Below are positions 9,417 through 18,699 of a DNA stretch of 59,269 bases, piece after piece. The DNA is taken from the NCBI GenBank assembly GCA_017640445.1, contig JAEPQQ010000010.1, positions 1 to 59,269 on the forward strand, read 5' to 3'. Positions within the stretch are counted from its first letter, which is position 1, and every line of letters begins with the position of its first letter. The notes beneath the pieces were generated by a model. The model was given only the letters and a program-made list of their open reading frames with translations. It searched no databases and was not told the DNA's origin. The position numbers were made by a program, and so were the translations under genes. This DNA is from Bacteroidia bacterium (GTDB lineage Bacteria > Bacteroidota > Bacteroidia > NS11-12g > UBA9320).

Positions 9417-10703
9417 TTGTCTAACACATCCATACGCATTAGCAGGGGAACCATCGTAGACCCTTCCAGCCCGTTTAATGGAAAAACTGTCGACCTACTC
9501 ATTGAAGACGGAATCATAACCTCTATTTCCGAAGAAGTTTCGAGCCAGAACGTTGACATTGAGGTACCTGCAGAAAATTGCTTTATCCTTCCTGGAATGC
9601 TCGACATGCGCTGTCAGCTAAAAGATCCTGGCTACGAACATCAGGAAGACATCATTTCCGGAACGGACGCAGCATCTTTTAGTGGATTCACGGCACTGGC
9701 TGTTCATCCGACAACGTTACCGATTACCCAAAACAAGTCTCAAATCGACTACCTGCTTAAAAGAAGTGAGGAAGTAGTACAAGATCTTTTGCCCATTGGT
9801 GCGACTACCGAAGACCTCACCTCCGATGACATAACGGAGATGTTTGACCTGCGACGTGCTGGAGCCGTGGGTTTTAGCAACGGCGACAAAACCTACCCAA
9901 GCTCGGGAGCTCTCATGCGGGCATTAATGTATTCCAAGGAGTTTGGAGGCCTTATTATGAGCCATGCGGTAGACGAAAAGCTTGCTCAAAATGCTTCGGT
10001 TAATGAAAGTGAAACAACTATCCACACCGGATTAAGGCAACAGCCCGACCTATCGGAAACAAGCCAAATCAAAAAAGAAATAGACATTGCAGCCTATGCC
10101 GATGCTGCCATCCACTTTTCACATATCTCATCGGGCAAAAGCGTTGCCATTATCAGAGAGGCACGCCAAATGGGGTTAAAAGTGACGTGTGATGTGAGCA
10201 TCTGGCACTTGATTTTCAACGATTCGGCTGTACTTGAATACGACACAAACTACAAGGTAACACCTCCGTTCCGAACGGAAGAAGACCGAAAACAACTGCT
10301 TGCAGGTCTTCTCGATGGAACGATTGACGCCATTGTGTCGGATCACAACCCACAAAATATTGAGAACAAGTTAGTAGAGTTTGATTACGCAGCCTATGGC
10401 ATCAATGGCTTGCAGTCGTTTTACTCCATCTACAACCAACATCTTTCAGATGACATACCACTGGAAAAATTTGTTGAACTAACGGCTATTACGCCCAGAA
10501 AACTCCTCGGACAGGAACCGATAAACCTGGCTGTCGGTGAACCAGCTAATCTATGGGTTGCCAATCCCAAAAGAGAATGGATATTCAACAAACAAACAAA
10601 CTGTTCCAGGTCTGAGAATAACCCTATGTTTGGGCAACACCTGGTGGGCAAGTGCGACTTTGTTGTAAACAAAGCAGCCTATGTAAACTATCAATCGTCT
10701 TAA
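9417..10703 (+). CDS. Dihydroorotase-family protein lacking the HxH metal ligands (probably non-catalytic)
   Basis: 428 residues with the amidohydrolase layout of dihydroorotase/allantoinase: N-terminal composite beta-sandwich (GTIVDPSSPFNGKTVDLLIEDG), TIM-barrel core and C-terminal strands. In true dihydroorotases the first barrel strand reads D-x-H-V-H; here it is D63-M-R-C-Q67, so both His ligands are replaced (R65, Q67). A His-containing strand (IHFSHISSG) and the late Asp motif (SDHNPQ) remain. Similar HxH-less PyrC homologues are common beside BatA-like and glycosyltransferase genes in Flavobacteriia, from family knowledge. A scaffold or regulatory role, or a moonlighting enzyme, is possible. 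The start is TTG at 9417, chosen because it gives the expected N-terminus. Confidence 0.82.
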   Translation: MSNTSIRISRGTIVDPSSPFNGKTVDLLIEDGIITSISEEVSSQNVDIEVPAENCFILPGMLDMRCQLKDPGYEHQEDIISGTDAASFSGFTALAVHPTTLPITQNKSQIDYLLKRSEEVVQDLLPIGATTEDLTSDDITEMFDLRRAGAVGFSNGDKTYPSSGALMRALMYSKEFGGLIMSHAVDEKLAQNASVNESETTIHTGLRQQPDLSETSQIKKEIDIAAYADAAIHFSHISSGKSVAIIREARQMGLKVTCDVSIWHLIFNDSAVLEYDTNYKVTPPFRTEEDRKQLLAGLLDGTIDAIVSDHNPQNIENKLVEFDYAAYGINGLQSFYSIYNQHLSDDIPLEKFVELTAITPRKLLGQEPINLAVGEPANLWVANPKREWIFNKQTNCSRSENNPMFGQHLVGKCDFVVNKAAYVNYQSS

Positions 10704-10719
10704 CCCAAAGGAACGCTAC

Positions 10720-11673
10720 ATGAAAGATATTTCCGTTGTAATACCTCTGTTTAATGAAGATGAGTCACTTCGTGAATTATCGGCATGGATCGGCCGGGTA
10801 ATGAAAGAAGCCGACTTCTCATACGAAATATTGTTTATTGATGACGGAAGCACCGACGACTCATGGTCGGTTGTGGAAGAACTACGAGCTTCTGACGATC
10901 GTATAAAAGGTATCCGATTCAGAAGAAACTATGGTAAATCCGCGGCGCTAAACGAAGGTTTCAAATACACCGATGGCAATGTTGTAATTACGATGGACGC
11001 TGACCTTCAGGATTCTCCAGAGGAAATCCCGGAACTGTACGACATGGTTGTAAACCAACAATACGACCTGGTTTCAGGTTGGAAAAAGAAGCGATATGAC
11101 CCATTGAGTAAAACCATTCCAACCAAAATCTACAATTACGTAACCAGCCGGATGTCGGGTGTTCATCTTCACGATATGAACTGCGGTTTAAAGGCATACC
11201 ACCACGAGGTAATTAAAAACATCGAAGTATACGGCGAAATGCACCGATACATTCCGGTAATTGCCAAGTGGGCCGGTTTCTCAAATATTGGAGAGAAAGT
11301 GGTTCAGCACCAGGCCCGAAAGTTTGGAAAGACCAAGTTTGGATTGTCTCGTTTTATTTACGGACCGCTCGATTTACTCTCCATCATGTTTGTAAGCAAG
11401 TTCGGTAAACGGCCGCTTCACCTGTTCGGCACATTGGGCGGAATATCGTTCGCCGGTGGTTTTGTTATTGCTGCCTATTTATCGATTGCCAAGTTGGTGT
11501 TTGAACAATATAAGATGACCGAAAGGCCTCTTTTCTACATGGGAATACTTGCCATGATTATTGGTGTACAACTCTTTGTGGCAGGCTTTTTAGGTGAACT
11601 GATCAGCCGTTCTGGCAGAGAACGCAACCGTTATCAGGTGCGCGAGACGTTTGGCATCGAAGTTGCTAAGTAA
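10720..11673 (+). CDS. Family 2 glycosyltransferase, polyprenyl-phosphate sugar synthase type
   Basis: 317 residues. A GT-A fold with the hallmarks VVIPLFNEDESL (residues 5-16), FIDDGSTDDSW (about 41-51) and the metal-binding TMDADLQDSPEE (about 91-102), followed by two membrane helices (about 232-258 and 268-295) near the C-terminus. This is the GtrB/ArnC/DPM1-like arrangement: transfer of a sugar from a nucleotide donor to polyprenyl phosphate at the inner membrane, feeding envelope glycan synthesis. The last residues (ISRSGRERNRYQVRETFG) are typical of the GtrB-like group. Third gene of the run with the BatA-like and dihydroorotase-like genes, 16 bases downstream. The donor sugar cannot be inferred. 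Confidence 0.88.
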   Translation: MKDISVVIPLFNEDESLRELSAWIGRVMKEADFSYEILFIDDGSTDDSWSVVEELRASDDRIKGIRFRRNYGKSAALNEGFKYTDGNVVITMDADLQDSPEEIPELYDMVVNQQYDLVSGWKKKRYDPLSKTIPTKIYNYVTSRMSGVHLHDMNCGLKAYHHEVIKNIEVYGEMHRYIPVIAKWAGFSNIGEKVVQHQARKFGKTKFGLSRFIYGPLDLLSIMFVSKFGKRPLHLFGTLGGISFAGGFVIAAYLSIAKLVFEQYKMTERPLFYMGILAMIIGVQLFVAGFLGELISRSGRERNRYQVRETFGIEVAK

Positions 11674-11692
11674 ACAGCGGAAGATATTTCCG

Positions 11693-11700
11693 TATACTTG
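11693..11700 (+). promoter_or_regulatory. Candidate -7 box for the lemA cluster
   Basis: TATACTTG, one mismatch to TAnnTTTG, 20 bases before the lemA ATG. No well-spaced TTG -33 element. Confidence 0.35.
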
Positions 11701-11720
11701 TAACTAACAAAAAACTAAAT

Positions 11721-12317
11721 ATGTCGAAATCAAGAATCTATATCATTTTAGCCGTGGTTGTGGCTGGACTCTTTCTAATGGGTCGGTACAACAGTATGCT
11801 TAAGTTAAGTACCGAGGTAGACAACGCCTGGGCCAATGTTGAGACCGTTTACCAGGCTCGTGCCGACAAGGTAAAAGGACTAGCAGCCATCGTTAAAAAT
11901 GCAGCAGATTTTGAACAGGAAACATTAACCGAAGTGATAGAAGCTCGTGCAAAAGCAACCAGCGTTAATATCTCTGCGGACAATCTTACTCCTGAAAACT
12001 TTGCAAAGTTTGAGCAAGCCCAGAATCAACTTACCGGTTCTTTGCAGCGTCTTCTTCTTACCGTTGAACGATACCCTGACCTAAAAGCTGTTCAGGCTTA
12101 CCGTGACTTCCAGCACCAATACGAAGGCATTGAAAACCGTATTGCGGTTGCCCGAAAAGACTTCAACGGAGTTGCAACGAAATATAACTACTCGATTCGC
12201 AAGTTTCCGAACGTTTTGTTGAGTGGTATCTTTGGCTTTGACGAGAAGCCCTTGTTCAAGGCAAGTGAAGGAAGCGAAGACGCTCCGGAAATGGACGATT
12301 TACTCAATCGAGACTAA
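11721..12317 (+). CDS. lemA: LemA family protein
   Basis: 198 residues with a single N-terminal membrane helix (about 5-20), then the LemA signature: NSMLKLSTEVDNAWANVETVYQARADK, the long helical stretch, YPDLKAVQAYRDFQHQYEGIENRIAVARKDFNG, and the FPNVLLSGIFGFDEKPLFKA C-terminus. LemA proteins are inner-membrane anchored, mostly outside-facing helical bundles of unresolved function. It is followed after 8 bases by two TPM-domain genes, a conserved gene neighbourhood. Confidence 0.93.
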   Translation: MSKSRIYIILAVVVAGLFLMGRYNSMLKLSTEVDNAWANVETVYQARADKVKGLAAIVKNAADFEQETLTEVIEARAKATSVNISADNLTPENFAKFEQAQNQLTGSLQRLLLTVERYPDLKAVQAYRDFQHQYEGIENRIAVARKDFNGVATKYNYSIRKFPNVLLSGIFGFDEKPLFKASEGSEDAPEMDDLLNRD

Positions 12318-12325
12318 GATCGTTT

Positions 12326-12760
12326 ATGGCCTGGAAACCCTTTTCCTCAAAAATTGAACGCTCGATCGTGGAGGCCATCCAGCGGGCGGAAGACACTTGT
12401 TCCGGCGAAATTCGGGTACACCTCGATCGATACTGCAAAGGAGACCCCGTGTTTAAAGCTAAGAATCTCTTTTTCCATTTGGAGATGGAAAAGACCAAAC
12501 AACGCAATGGTGTTTTGATTTATGCTGCGATTAAAGATCGTAAGTTTAGCATTATTGGCGATGAAGGTATCGATGCTAAGGTGCCCGATGATTTTTGGGA
12601 AACAACCAAGGAACTTATGCTTGCCAAATTTGCACAGGGCGACATTCCAGGAGGTCTGGTTGTTGGCATTGAACATGCAGGTGAGCAACTTAGCACGTAT
12701 TTCCCTTCAGACGAAGACAAAGGCAACGAACTAACCGATGATATCAGCTATGGTGCGTAA
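12326..12760 (+). CDS. TPM-domain protein, soluble short form
   Basis: 144 residues. Starts MAWKPFSSKIERSIVEAIQRAEDTCSGEIRVHLD and carries the TPM (TLP18.3/Psb32/MOLO-1) fold core: GVLIYAAIKDRKFSIIGDEGIDAKVPDDFWE, a pattern shared with phosphatase-like TPM proteins. There is no signal peptide or membrane helix, so it should act in the cytosol or on the membrane face. Second gene of the LemA-TPM-TPM operon; its end overlaps the start of the next TPM gene by 11 bases, implying translational coupling. Function unknown. Confidence 0.85.
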   Translation: MAWKPFSSKIERSIVEAIQRAEDTCSGEIRVHLDRYCKGDPVFKAKNLFFHLEMEKTKQRNGVLIYAAIKDRKFSIIGDEGIDAKVPDDFWETTKELMLAKFAQGDIPGGLVVGIEHAGEQLSTYFPSDEDKGNELTDDISYGA

Positions 12761-13496
12761 ACTAGTCCTTGTTCTTTTCGCCGTTTCGTCTCTCACGGTT
12801 TTTGCCAGAGAAATCCCTAAGCTCGATCGAGGTAACAATGGAATCAACCTATTTGTGACCGATGAAGCTGGGGTTTTAAATCAATCTGAACGTGATCAGT
12901 TAAGAAGGAAACTTTTTGCCTATCAGGATTCTACCAGCAATGAGATTGCTATCCTCTTAATCAACTCTCTTGAAGGAGACGACATATTTGACTTTTCACT
13001 TCGTGTAGCCCGGGAATGGGGTGTTGGAGGTAAAGAACACAGTAACGGGGTTTTAATCACAGTTGCCACCACAGATCGCAAGACGTTTGTTCATGTTGGC
13101 GACGGGTTGGAACATCGAATTCCAGACGCACTGGCTGGTCGTGTTGTGGATCAGATTTTGATCCCAAACTTCAAACAGACCGGTTATTACAAAGGCCTGG
13201 ACAAGGCGGTTGACCGACTCATTCAATATGCGGCTGGCGAATACAAAAACGACAAACAAACTAAAAACGGCTTCCCAACCTGGTTGATAATCGTGATCAT
13301 AATGATCGCCTTCATAATCTTTTCCCGTTTCGGAGACAACAGTGGTAGCACGTATCGCGGAAGACGCGGCGGCTGGGTTGTAGGTCCTGGAACCGGTGGT
13401 TACATCGGAGGAGGAGGCGGTGGCTTCAGTGGAGGCGGATTCGGCGGCTTTGGCGGTGGCGGTTTTAGTGGCGGTGGTGCCGGGGGAAGCTGGTAA
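12750..13496 (+). CDS. TPM-domain membrane protein with Gly-rich tail
   Basis: 248 residues from the ATG at 12750, preferred over an in-frame ATG at 12738 because it places a clean signal peptide (VRKLVLVLFAVSSLTVFA) at the N-terminus. A TPM domain follows (about 24-155: VTDEAGVLNQSERDQL, ILLINSLEGDDIFDFSLRVAREWGVG, TFVHVGDGLEHRIPDALAGRVV), then a membrane helix (about 178-195) and a tail of glycine and serine repeats ending in a Trp. This matches the YgcG family, commonly paired with LemA. The Gly-rich tail is typical and may mediate surface or membrane association. Confidence 0.9.
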   Translation: MVRKLVLVLFAVSSLTVFAREIPKLDRGNNGINLFVTDEAGVLNQSERDQLRRKLFAYQDSTSNEIAILLINSLEGDDIFDFSLRVAREWGVGGKEHSNGVLITVATTDRKTFVHVGDGLEHRIPDALAGRVVDQILIPNFKQTGYYKGLDKAVDRLIQYAAGEYKNDKQTKNGFPTWLIIVIIMIAFIIFSRFGDNSGSTYRGRRGGWVVGPGTGGYIGGGGGGFSGGGFGGFGGGGFSGGGAGGSW

Positions 13497-13541
13497 CTCC
13501 ATCTTCCTCATAACACCTATCTCCTAAACCGACAACCAAGA

Positions 13542-14354
13542 CTAGTACTGCTCCTTGTCGTTCGGGAAATCCTGACTTTTAACATCCTTAATGTAATTCT
13601 CTACGGCACCTTTAACGGAATCATAGAGGTTCAGGTATCGACGTAAGAAACGCGGGTTGAACTCTTTGGTAATACCAAGCAAATCGTGTAACACTAATAC
13701 CTGTCCGTCAACGCCGGCACCGGCACCTATTCCGATTACGGGTATATTCAGTGAGTCGGTTACTTCCTTCGCTAAATCAGCCGGTATTTTTTCGAGAACA
13801 ATCCCAAAGCAACCAGCTTCTTCCAATAGCTTAGCATCGGTACGTAACTTATTGGCTTCGGCTTCCTCTTTGGCTCGTACGGTGTACGTACCAAACTTAA
13901 AGATGCTTTGCGGTGTCAGGCCGAGGTGCCCCATTACCGGAATTCCGGCTGAGAGTATACGCTTAACCGATTCGATCACTTCTGCGCCTCCCTCAAGTTT
14001 TATTGCGTGTGCCCCTGACTCCTTCATAATTCGGATTGCACTTTTGAGGGCTTCCTTACTATCGCCCTGATAGGAACCGAATGGTAAGTCTACCACCACT
14101 AAGGCCCGATCTATAGCTCTAATAACCGATTGCGCGTGATAGATCATTTGATCAAGGGTAATCGGTAATGTTGAAATATGTCCTGCCATTACATTACTGG
14201 CAGAGTCGCCCACCAGAATTACATCGATTTGAGCGTCATCAATGATCTTGGCAAACGAAAAGTCATACGCGGTTAGCATACTTATTTTTTCGCCACGCAT
14301 TTTCATCTCGTGTAAGGTGTGGGTGGTCACCTTTTTGAATTCTGTCTTCGCCAT
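13542..14354 (-). CDS. panB: 3-methyl-2-oxobutanoate hydroxymethyltransferase
   Basis: 270 residues, standard length. It catalyses hydroxymethylation of alpha-ketoisovalerate with methylene-THF, the first committed step of pantothenate/CoA synthesis. Motifs: [18 protein letters not shown], the metal-binding [57 protein letters not shown] and [21 protein letters not shown], all intact. It lies nine bases behind the secreted coiled-coil protein gene on the same strand, so the two may be co-transcribed although functionally unrelated. The flanking gene on the other side is convergent. Confidence 0.96.
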   Translation of the reverse strand: MAKTEFKKVTTHTLHEMKMRGEKISMLTAYDFSFAKIIDDAQIDVILVGDSASNVMAGHISTLPITLDQMIYHAQSVIRAIDRALVVVDLPFGSYQGDSKEALKSAIRIMKESGAHAIKLEGGAEVIESVKRILSAGIPVMGHLGLTPQSIFKFGTYTVRAKEEAEANKLRTDAKLLEEAGCFGIVLEKIPADLAKEVTDSLNIPVIGIGAGAGVDGQVLVLHDLLGITKEFNPRFLRRYLNLYDSVKGAVENYIKDVKSQDFPNDKEQY

Positions 14355-14363
14355 GCTTAAATC

Positions 14364-15452
14364 TTAATTTCTACCTCTGAGTTCGTTTACTTCTTTCTGA
14401 AGCACCTTTTTCTCAGCAATTAATTTTTTGTTCCGATCTTTTTCTTTGGAGAGAAGTTCGGTTAAGTGAATGATCAGATCACCGTTGGTTTGGCTTTCAA
14501 TATCTTCTTTCATGCTTTCCAAATAAGTCAGCCGTTTCTGAATCTGGCTTATTTCTGTTTCCAGCCGTTCCTTATCCGTTTTCAGCACGTTGATTTCCCT
14601 GGTGAGTGTTTTTACCTTATTGGCTGAAGCCGTGTCGATCGACAAGTTGGCCTGGCAGATGTGTAGTTCCTCCGACAAACTATCGAGTTCTGCTTGCTGT
14701 CGGTCAATCTTGGCCTTAAACACACGCACCAATTCCGTGTAGGTATCATCGGTGGTTTCTTCCACTTCGTCAATCTCGTCTTCTTTGGGCGTTGGATCTT
14801 CGAGTTCTCCGTTAATCTTTATGATGAACAAGCGGGCTTTCAATGTACTTCTCGCATTGGCATAAAATCCCACACCGCCTTCTTTGAATGAAGTTTCAAT
14901 AAGCGAGCGTTCAAATTGGTTATTAAAATAAACGTCGTACTCGTTCCCTTTTGTAGCCACCCGGATTTCGTTAATACCTTTGGTTCTCAGGTTTTTGGAT
15001 TTCATCCATCCATCGTTTCGGTCACCAAACAAAACGTTCATTGCGCCGTTCTTAATAATCCGAAATCGATATTGGCGTTTTGCATTTATTTCCAATATCA
15101 AGGCCCCGTTTCCAGAAGGTTGCGCTTTTAAAACAATTCCACCGCTAGCGTTTTTATTGCTCTTGTTTCGCTCTAATTCAACCGACGTAATTATTTCAAA
15201 ATCAGACAAACCGGCAACGTCTTTGGCCAAAGAAATAGAGAAGTAACTGTCTTTTACCCGTTGGATGGTATAGGTATTCTCGGAGATAATAAAGGTCTCC
15301 GCCGATGAGTTCTTTTGCTCCCATCGGTTGGTTATGTAACTGAAGTCGTCAAACACTGCAACGTTTTCAAACGTTGTATATACCCGCGGATTGCTTTGTC
15401 CGCTTGTAAATTTTGACAGGAATAACAGTAATAGCAAGCTTAAATATTTCAT
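14364..15452 (-). CDS. Secreted protein: concanavalin-like domain plus coiled coil
   Basis: 362 residues from the ATG at 15452, which gives a signal peptide (KYLSLLLLLFLSKFTSGQ); an in-frame upstream ATG at 15509 lacks one. Residues about 30-215 form a beta-rich region (FDDFSYITNRWEQ..., ISLAKDVAGLSDFEI, GGIVLKAQPSGNGALILEI, GGVGFYANARSTLKARLFIIKING) that resembles the laminin-G/3-keto-disaccharide-hydrolase-type sandwich. After an acidic linker (PTPKEDEIDEVEETTDD) the C-terminal ~130 residues are a strongly charged coiled coil. No catalytic motif is recognised. Probably a periplasmic or outer-membrane-associated structural or binding protein. A TAGCTTTG box lies at 15474-15481. Confidence 0.7.
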   Translation of the reverse strand: MKYLSLLLLLFLSKFTSGQSNPRVYTTFENVAVFDDFSYITNRWEQKNSSAETFIISENTYTIQRVKDSYFSISLAKDVAGLSDFEIITSVELERNKSNKNASGGIVLKAQPSGNGALILEINAKRQYRFRIIKNGAMNVLFGDRNDGWMKSKNLRTKGINEIRVATKGNEYDVYFNNQFERSLIETSFKEGGVGFYANARSTLKARLFIIKINGELEDPTPKEDEIDEVEETTDDTYTELVRVFKAKIDRQQAELDSLSEELHICQANLSIDTASANKVKTLTREINVLKTDKERLETEISQIQKRLTYLESMKEDIESQTNGDLIIHLTELLSKEKDRNKKLIAEKKVLQKEVNELRGRN

Positions 15453-15473
15453 ATTTGCCGAATGCTTTAGGTG

Positions 15474-15481
15474 CAAAGCTA
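15474..15481 (-). promoter_or_regulatory. Candidate -7 box for the coiled-coil protein gene
   Basis: TAGCTTTG on the minus strand matches TAnnTTTG and lies 21 bases before the chosen ATG at 15452, supporting that start over the upstream ATG at 15509, which lies above the box. Confidence 0.4.
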
Positions 15482-15495
15482 GTTCAATTGAATTA

Positions 15496-16548
15496 ATGGT
15501 CATACACATAAAAAAACGAATACAACAACTTCTCAGTATTGCATTACTTACAGTACTTATTGGTGGTTGCGATAACAGTCTGGACGTAACAACGGATTGG
15601 AAAGAAATTCCAGTTGTATATGGACTGCTTAACCCTTCGGCTACCTATAATTACATTCGTGTAAATCGGGCGTACCTGAATCAGGAAGGAGACGCCATTA
15701 GCTTTGCTGCCACGGCAGATAGTATTCAGTTTAGTGATTTAACCGTTACGCTGGTTGAGTATCGCGATGGAATTGAGTTGAATTCAGTGGTATTGAACAG
15801 GGTTGACGGAGACACCATTGGCTTACCCAAAGAGGAAGGTGTTTTCGCTCAAAGCCCAAACATTTTGTACCGAACCGCATACGATATTAAACCTTCCGAT
15901 TTTACCGGACTCTATCACTATGAATTAGTGGTAGTTAATAATGTAAGTAACAAGGTTTATCGGTCGCGGGCAGACGTTGTAGGGAATACTGAAATGTTAT
16001 CACCCATTCGATCGCAGGATCCCAGCCTCAACATTGATGACGATTCAAATCGCTTTATCTTCATCAACTACCGGGAGGCTCCACGTGCGCGTATGTACGA
16101 TTGTGAGATTCGCTTTCGGTACAAGGAGTACCCAAAAAATGACCCGGGCAATGTGCGCGTTGATAGTGTAAGCTGGGTGATCTTCAAAAACAAGCTCACT
16201 ATTCGGTTGCGTGGTTATGAAGAACAATCGCTCGCTATAAAAAGCCACTTATTCTACGACTTTCTTGCATCGGCAATTGAGGCCGATTCCAACCTTCAAC
16301 GGGAACCCATCGACATGGGCTTTTACCTGTATGGAGGCGGGGAAGATTTGTATACTTATATCCAAGTGAATCAGCCAAGTATTGGCATTGTTCAGAAGAA
16401 ACCGGAGTTCACCAATATTGAAGACGGTCTGGGCATTTTCTCATCACTTAGCATTCTGGCATACGACCACGTAAAGATTCTCGACATCATGCGAAACCGC
16501 CTGGCGAAATCGTCGCGGGTCGCTGAACTCAACTTTGTCACACCTTAG
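15496..16548 (+). CDS. DUF4249-type lipoprotein
   Basis: 350 residues from the ATG at 15496. The N-terminus (KKRIQQLLSIALLTVLIGGC) is a lipoprotein signal with lipobox LIGGC. The rest follows DUF4249: TDWKEIPVVYGLLNPSATYNYIRVNRAYL, a beta-sandwich-like first half, YELVVVNNVSNKVYRSRADVV, and a C-terminal part with NIEDGLGIFSSLS. DUF4249 lipoproteins are Bacteroidota-specific, frequently linked to TonB-dependent transporters and outer-membrane processes; no function is established. It is divergent from the coiled-coil protein gene and its 5' end overlaps no other gene. A GTGAC-N5-GTCAC palindrome begins at its stop codon. Confidence 0.85.
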   Translation: MVIHIKKRIQQLLSIALLTVLIGGCDNSLDVTTDWKEIPVVYGLLNPSATYNYIRVNRAYLNQEGDAISFAATADSIQFSDLTVTLVEYRDGIELNSVVLNRVDGDTIGLPKEEGVFAQSPNILYRTAYDIKPSDFTGLYHYELVVVNNVSNKVYRSRADVVGNTEMLSPIRSQDPSLNIDDDSNRFIFINYREAPRARMYDCEIRFRYKEYPKNDPGNVRVDSVSWVIFKNKLTIRLRGYEEQSLAIKSHLFYDFLASAIEADSNLQREPIDMGFYLYGGGEDLYTYIQVNQPSIGIVQKKPEFTNIEDGLGIFSSLSILAYDHVKILDIMRNRLAKSSRVAELNFVTP

Positions 16549-16562
16549 TGACTATTTGTCAC
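16548..16562. promoter_or_regulatory. GTGAC-N5-GTCAC palindrome upstream of dnaK
   Basis: A perfect inverted repeat (GTGAC, TATTT, GTCAC) 111 bases before the sigma-54-like element. The same half-sites with the same spacing occur at 38706-38724 before the HlyD gene. Could be an operator or an activator site. Confidence 0.4.
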
Positions 16563-16672
16563 GTATCACACTTCTGGAAGCAAAAAACGCAACTTGCTGT
16601 TTTTTAAACACTTAGCCACTTCTGATAAATTCAGAGGCGTTCTGAGTGGTCAGCCTGTCGTAAAACCAAGAC

Positions 16673-16687
16673 TGGCACTTGTATTGC
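16673..16687 (+). promoter_or_regulatory. Sigma-54-type -24/-12 promoter for dnaK
   Basis: TGGCAC, five bases, TTGC: an exact match to the core of the RpoN consensus (TGGCAC-N5-TTGC) with GG-to-GC spacing of ten bases. It ends 26 bases before the dnaK ATG, so a start about 12 bases downstream gives a short leader. No TAnnTTTG box is visible between the element and the ATG. Confidence 0.65.
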
Positions 16688-16713
16688 TCAAGAGAAACTA
16701 AAAAAGCTAAATT

Positions 16714-18630
16714 ATGAGCAAAGTAATAGGAATAGATTTAGGAACCACGAATTCATGCGTAGCCGTGATGGAGGGTAACGAACCTGTTGTTATTCCTAAC
16801 AGTGAAGGTAGACGCACCACACCTTCGATTGTTGGATTCTTGGACAATGGTAATGGGGAACGCAAAGTAGGTGACCCAGCCAAGCGACAAGCAATCACCA
16901 ACCCAGAGAACACTGTAATGTCGATCAAACGATTTATGGGTTCCAGATTTTCGGATGTGGCAAGCGAATTGTCGAAAGTGTCTTACAAAGTTGTTAAGGG
17001 TGACAATGACACTCCACGTGTAGAAATTGGAGATAGAAAATACACACCACAGGAAATTTCAGCCATCGTTCTTCAAAAAATGAAGAAGACTGCTGAGGAT
17101 TACCTGGGTACCGAAGTGAGCCGTGCCGTAATCACGGTTCCTGCATATTTTAACGACTCGCAACGTCAGGCAACCAAAGAAGCAGGAGAAATTGCTGGTT
17201 TGAAGGTTGAACGGATCGTAAACGAGCCTACGGCAGCTGCCTTGGCCTATGGCTTGGACAAGCGAGACAAAGACATGACCATCGCGGTGTATGACCTTGG
17301 TGGTGGAACATTCGACATCTCAGTTCTTGAATTGGGTGACGGTGTATTTGAAGTAAAGTCTACCAATGGTGACACACACCTTGGTGGTGACGACTTCGAT
17401 CAGGTAATTATTGACTGGTTGGCAGAGGAATTCCTTAGCGACGAAAACATCGACTTGCGCAAGGATCCAATGGCTTTACAACGTTTGAAAGAGGCAGCTG
17501 AAAAAGCGAAAATTGAGCTTTCAAGCAGCACCGAAACCGAAATCAATCTACCATACATTATGCCGGTTGATGGTGTACCAAAACACCTTGTACGCAAACT
17601 ATCGCGAGCGAAGTTTGAGCAATTGGCTGACGATTTGATTCGAAGAAGTCTTGAGCCATGTAAACAAGCCTTGAGCGATGCAGGTTTGAATGCAAGCGAG
17701 ATCGACGAAGTAATCCTTGTTGGTGGATCAACCCGTATTCCTCGAATTCAGGAAGAAGTTGAAAAGTTCTTCGGCAAAAAACCTTCAAAGGGTGTTAACC
17801 CGGATGAGGTAGTTGCTGTTGGAGCTGCCATTCAGGGTGGTGTATTAACCGGTGAAGTAAAAGACGTTCTTCTGTTGGACGTAACTCCGCTTTCATTAGG
17901 TATTGAAACACTTGGTGGCGTATTTACAAAGCTGATCGAATCAAACACGACCATTCCAACAAAGAAATCAGAAGTATTCTCTACCGCTGCTGACAATCAG
18001 CCATCGGTTGAGATCCACGTACTTCAGGGTGAGCGTTCTATGGCGCGTGATAACAAAACCATTGGTAAGTTCCACTTATCGGATCTTCCTCCTGCTCCAC
18101 GCGGGATACCCAAGATTGAGGTTACCTTCGACATTGATGCCAACGGTATCCTTAATGTAAGTGCAAAAGACCAGGGTACTGGTAAAGAACAGAAGATTCG
18201 TATTGAAGCTTCCAGCGGTTTGAGCGACGACGAGATCGAGCGCATGAAGAAGGAGGCAGAAGCAAATGCTGAAGCTGACAAAGCGGCCAAAGAAGCGATC
18301 GAAAAATTCAATCAGGCAGATCAGTTGGTGTTCACCACTGAAAAGCAATTGAACGAATACGGAGACAAAGTTCCTGAAGATAAAAAAGCTGCCATCGAGT
18401 CGGCGAAAGAAGACTTGAAGAAAGCAGTAGAAGCAAAAGACGAGGCTGCGTTAGAAGCACATATGGAAGCCTTGAACAAAGCCTGGGAGGCGGCGTCTCA
18501 AGACATCTACAATGCACAACAAGCTGAAGGCGGTGCAGCTGGTGATCCAGCCGCTGGCGCTGAAGCAGGTGCTAATGCCGGAAACGAAGCCGACAACGTA
18601 GAAGACGTTGACTTCGAAGAAGTCAAATAG
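16714..18630 (+). CDS. dnaK: Hsp70 chaperone DnaK
   Basis: 638 residues, full length. Hsp70 hallmarks: [20 protein letters not shown] at the N-terminus, the [16 protein letters not shown] and [13 protein letters not shown]ase motifs, the linker [19 protein letters not shown], the substrate-binding domain, and an acidic terminus [11 protein letters not shown]. It folds and disaggregates proteins with DnaJ/GrpE, which are not nearby. It stands alone here, with a strong terminator after it and what looks like a sigma-54 promoter before it rather than a CIRCE element or a standard TAnnTTTG promoter. An Ala/Gly-rich segment precedes the acidic tail. Confidence 0.98.
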   Translation: MSKVIGIDLGTTNSCVAVMEGNEPVVIPNSEGRRTTPSIVGFLDNGNGERKVGDPAKRQAITNPENTVMSIKRFMGSRFSDVASELSKVSYKVVKGDNDTPRVEIGDRKYTPQEISAIVLQKMKKTAEDYLGTEVSRAVITVPAYFNDSQRQATKEAGEIAGLKVERIVNEPTAAALAYGLDKRDKDMTIAVYDLGGGTFDISVLELGDGVFEVKSTNGDTHLGGDDFDQVIIDWLAEEFLSDENIDLRKDPMALQRLKEAAEKAKIELSSSTETEINLPYIMPVDGVPKHLVRKLSRAKFEQLADDLIRRSLEPCKQALSDAGLNASEIDEVILVGGSTRIPRIQEEVEKFFGKKPSKGVNPDEVVAVGAAIQGGVLTGEVKDVLLLDVTPLSLGIETLGGVFTKLIESNTTIPTKKSEVFSTAADNQPSVEIHVLQGERSMARDNKTIGKFHLSDLPPAPRGIPKIEVTFDIDANGILNVSAKDQGTGKEQKIRIEASSGLSDDEIERMKKEAEANAEADKAAKEAIEKFNQADQLVFTTEKQLNEYGDKVPEDKKAAIESAKEDLKKAVEAKDEAALEAHMEALNKAWEAASQDIYNAQQAEGGAAGDPAAGAEAGANAGNEADNVEDVDFEEVK

Positions 18631-18653
18631 GTTTTTTCATATTCATTATTCGA

Positions 18654-18684
18654 AAGCGGAACTCAATGGGTTCCGCTTTTTTTT
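18654..18684 (+). terminator. Intrinsic terminator after dnaK
   Basis: Nine-base-pair stem (AAGCGGAAC / GTTCCGCTT), seven-base loop, then eight Ts. Located 24 bases after the stop. Confidence 0.9.
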
Positions 18685-18699
18685 GGCTTTCTTCGAATC

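Noticed and set aside
13053..13511. Minus-strand frame opposite the TPM gene
   Set aside because: It arises from the Gly-rich repeats of the plus-strand gene and has low-complexity composition.
15453..15509. Longer N-terminus for the coiled-coil protein (ATG at 15509)
   Set aside because: It would remove the signal peptide and overlap the divergent DUF4249 gene; the ATG at 15452 fits better.
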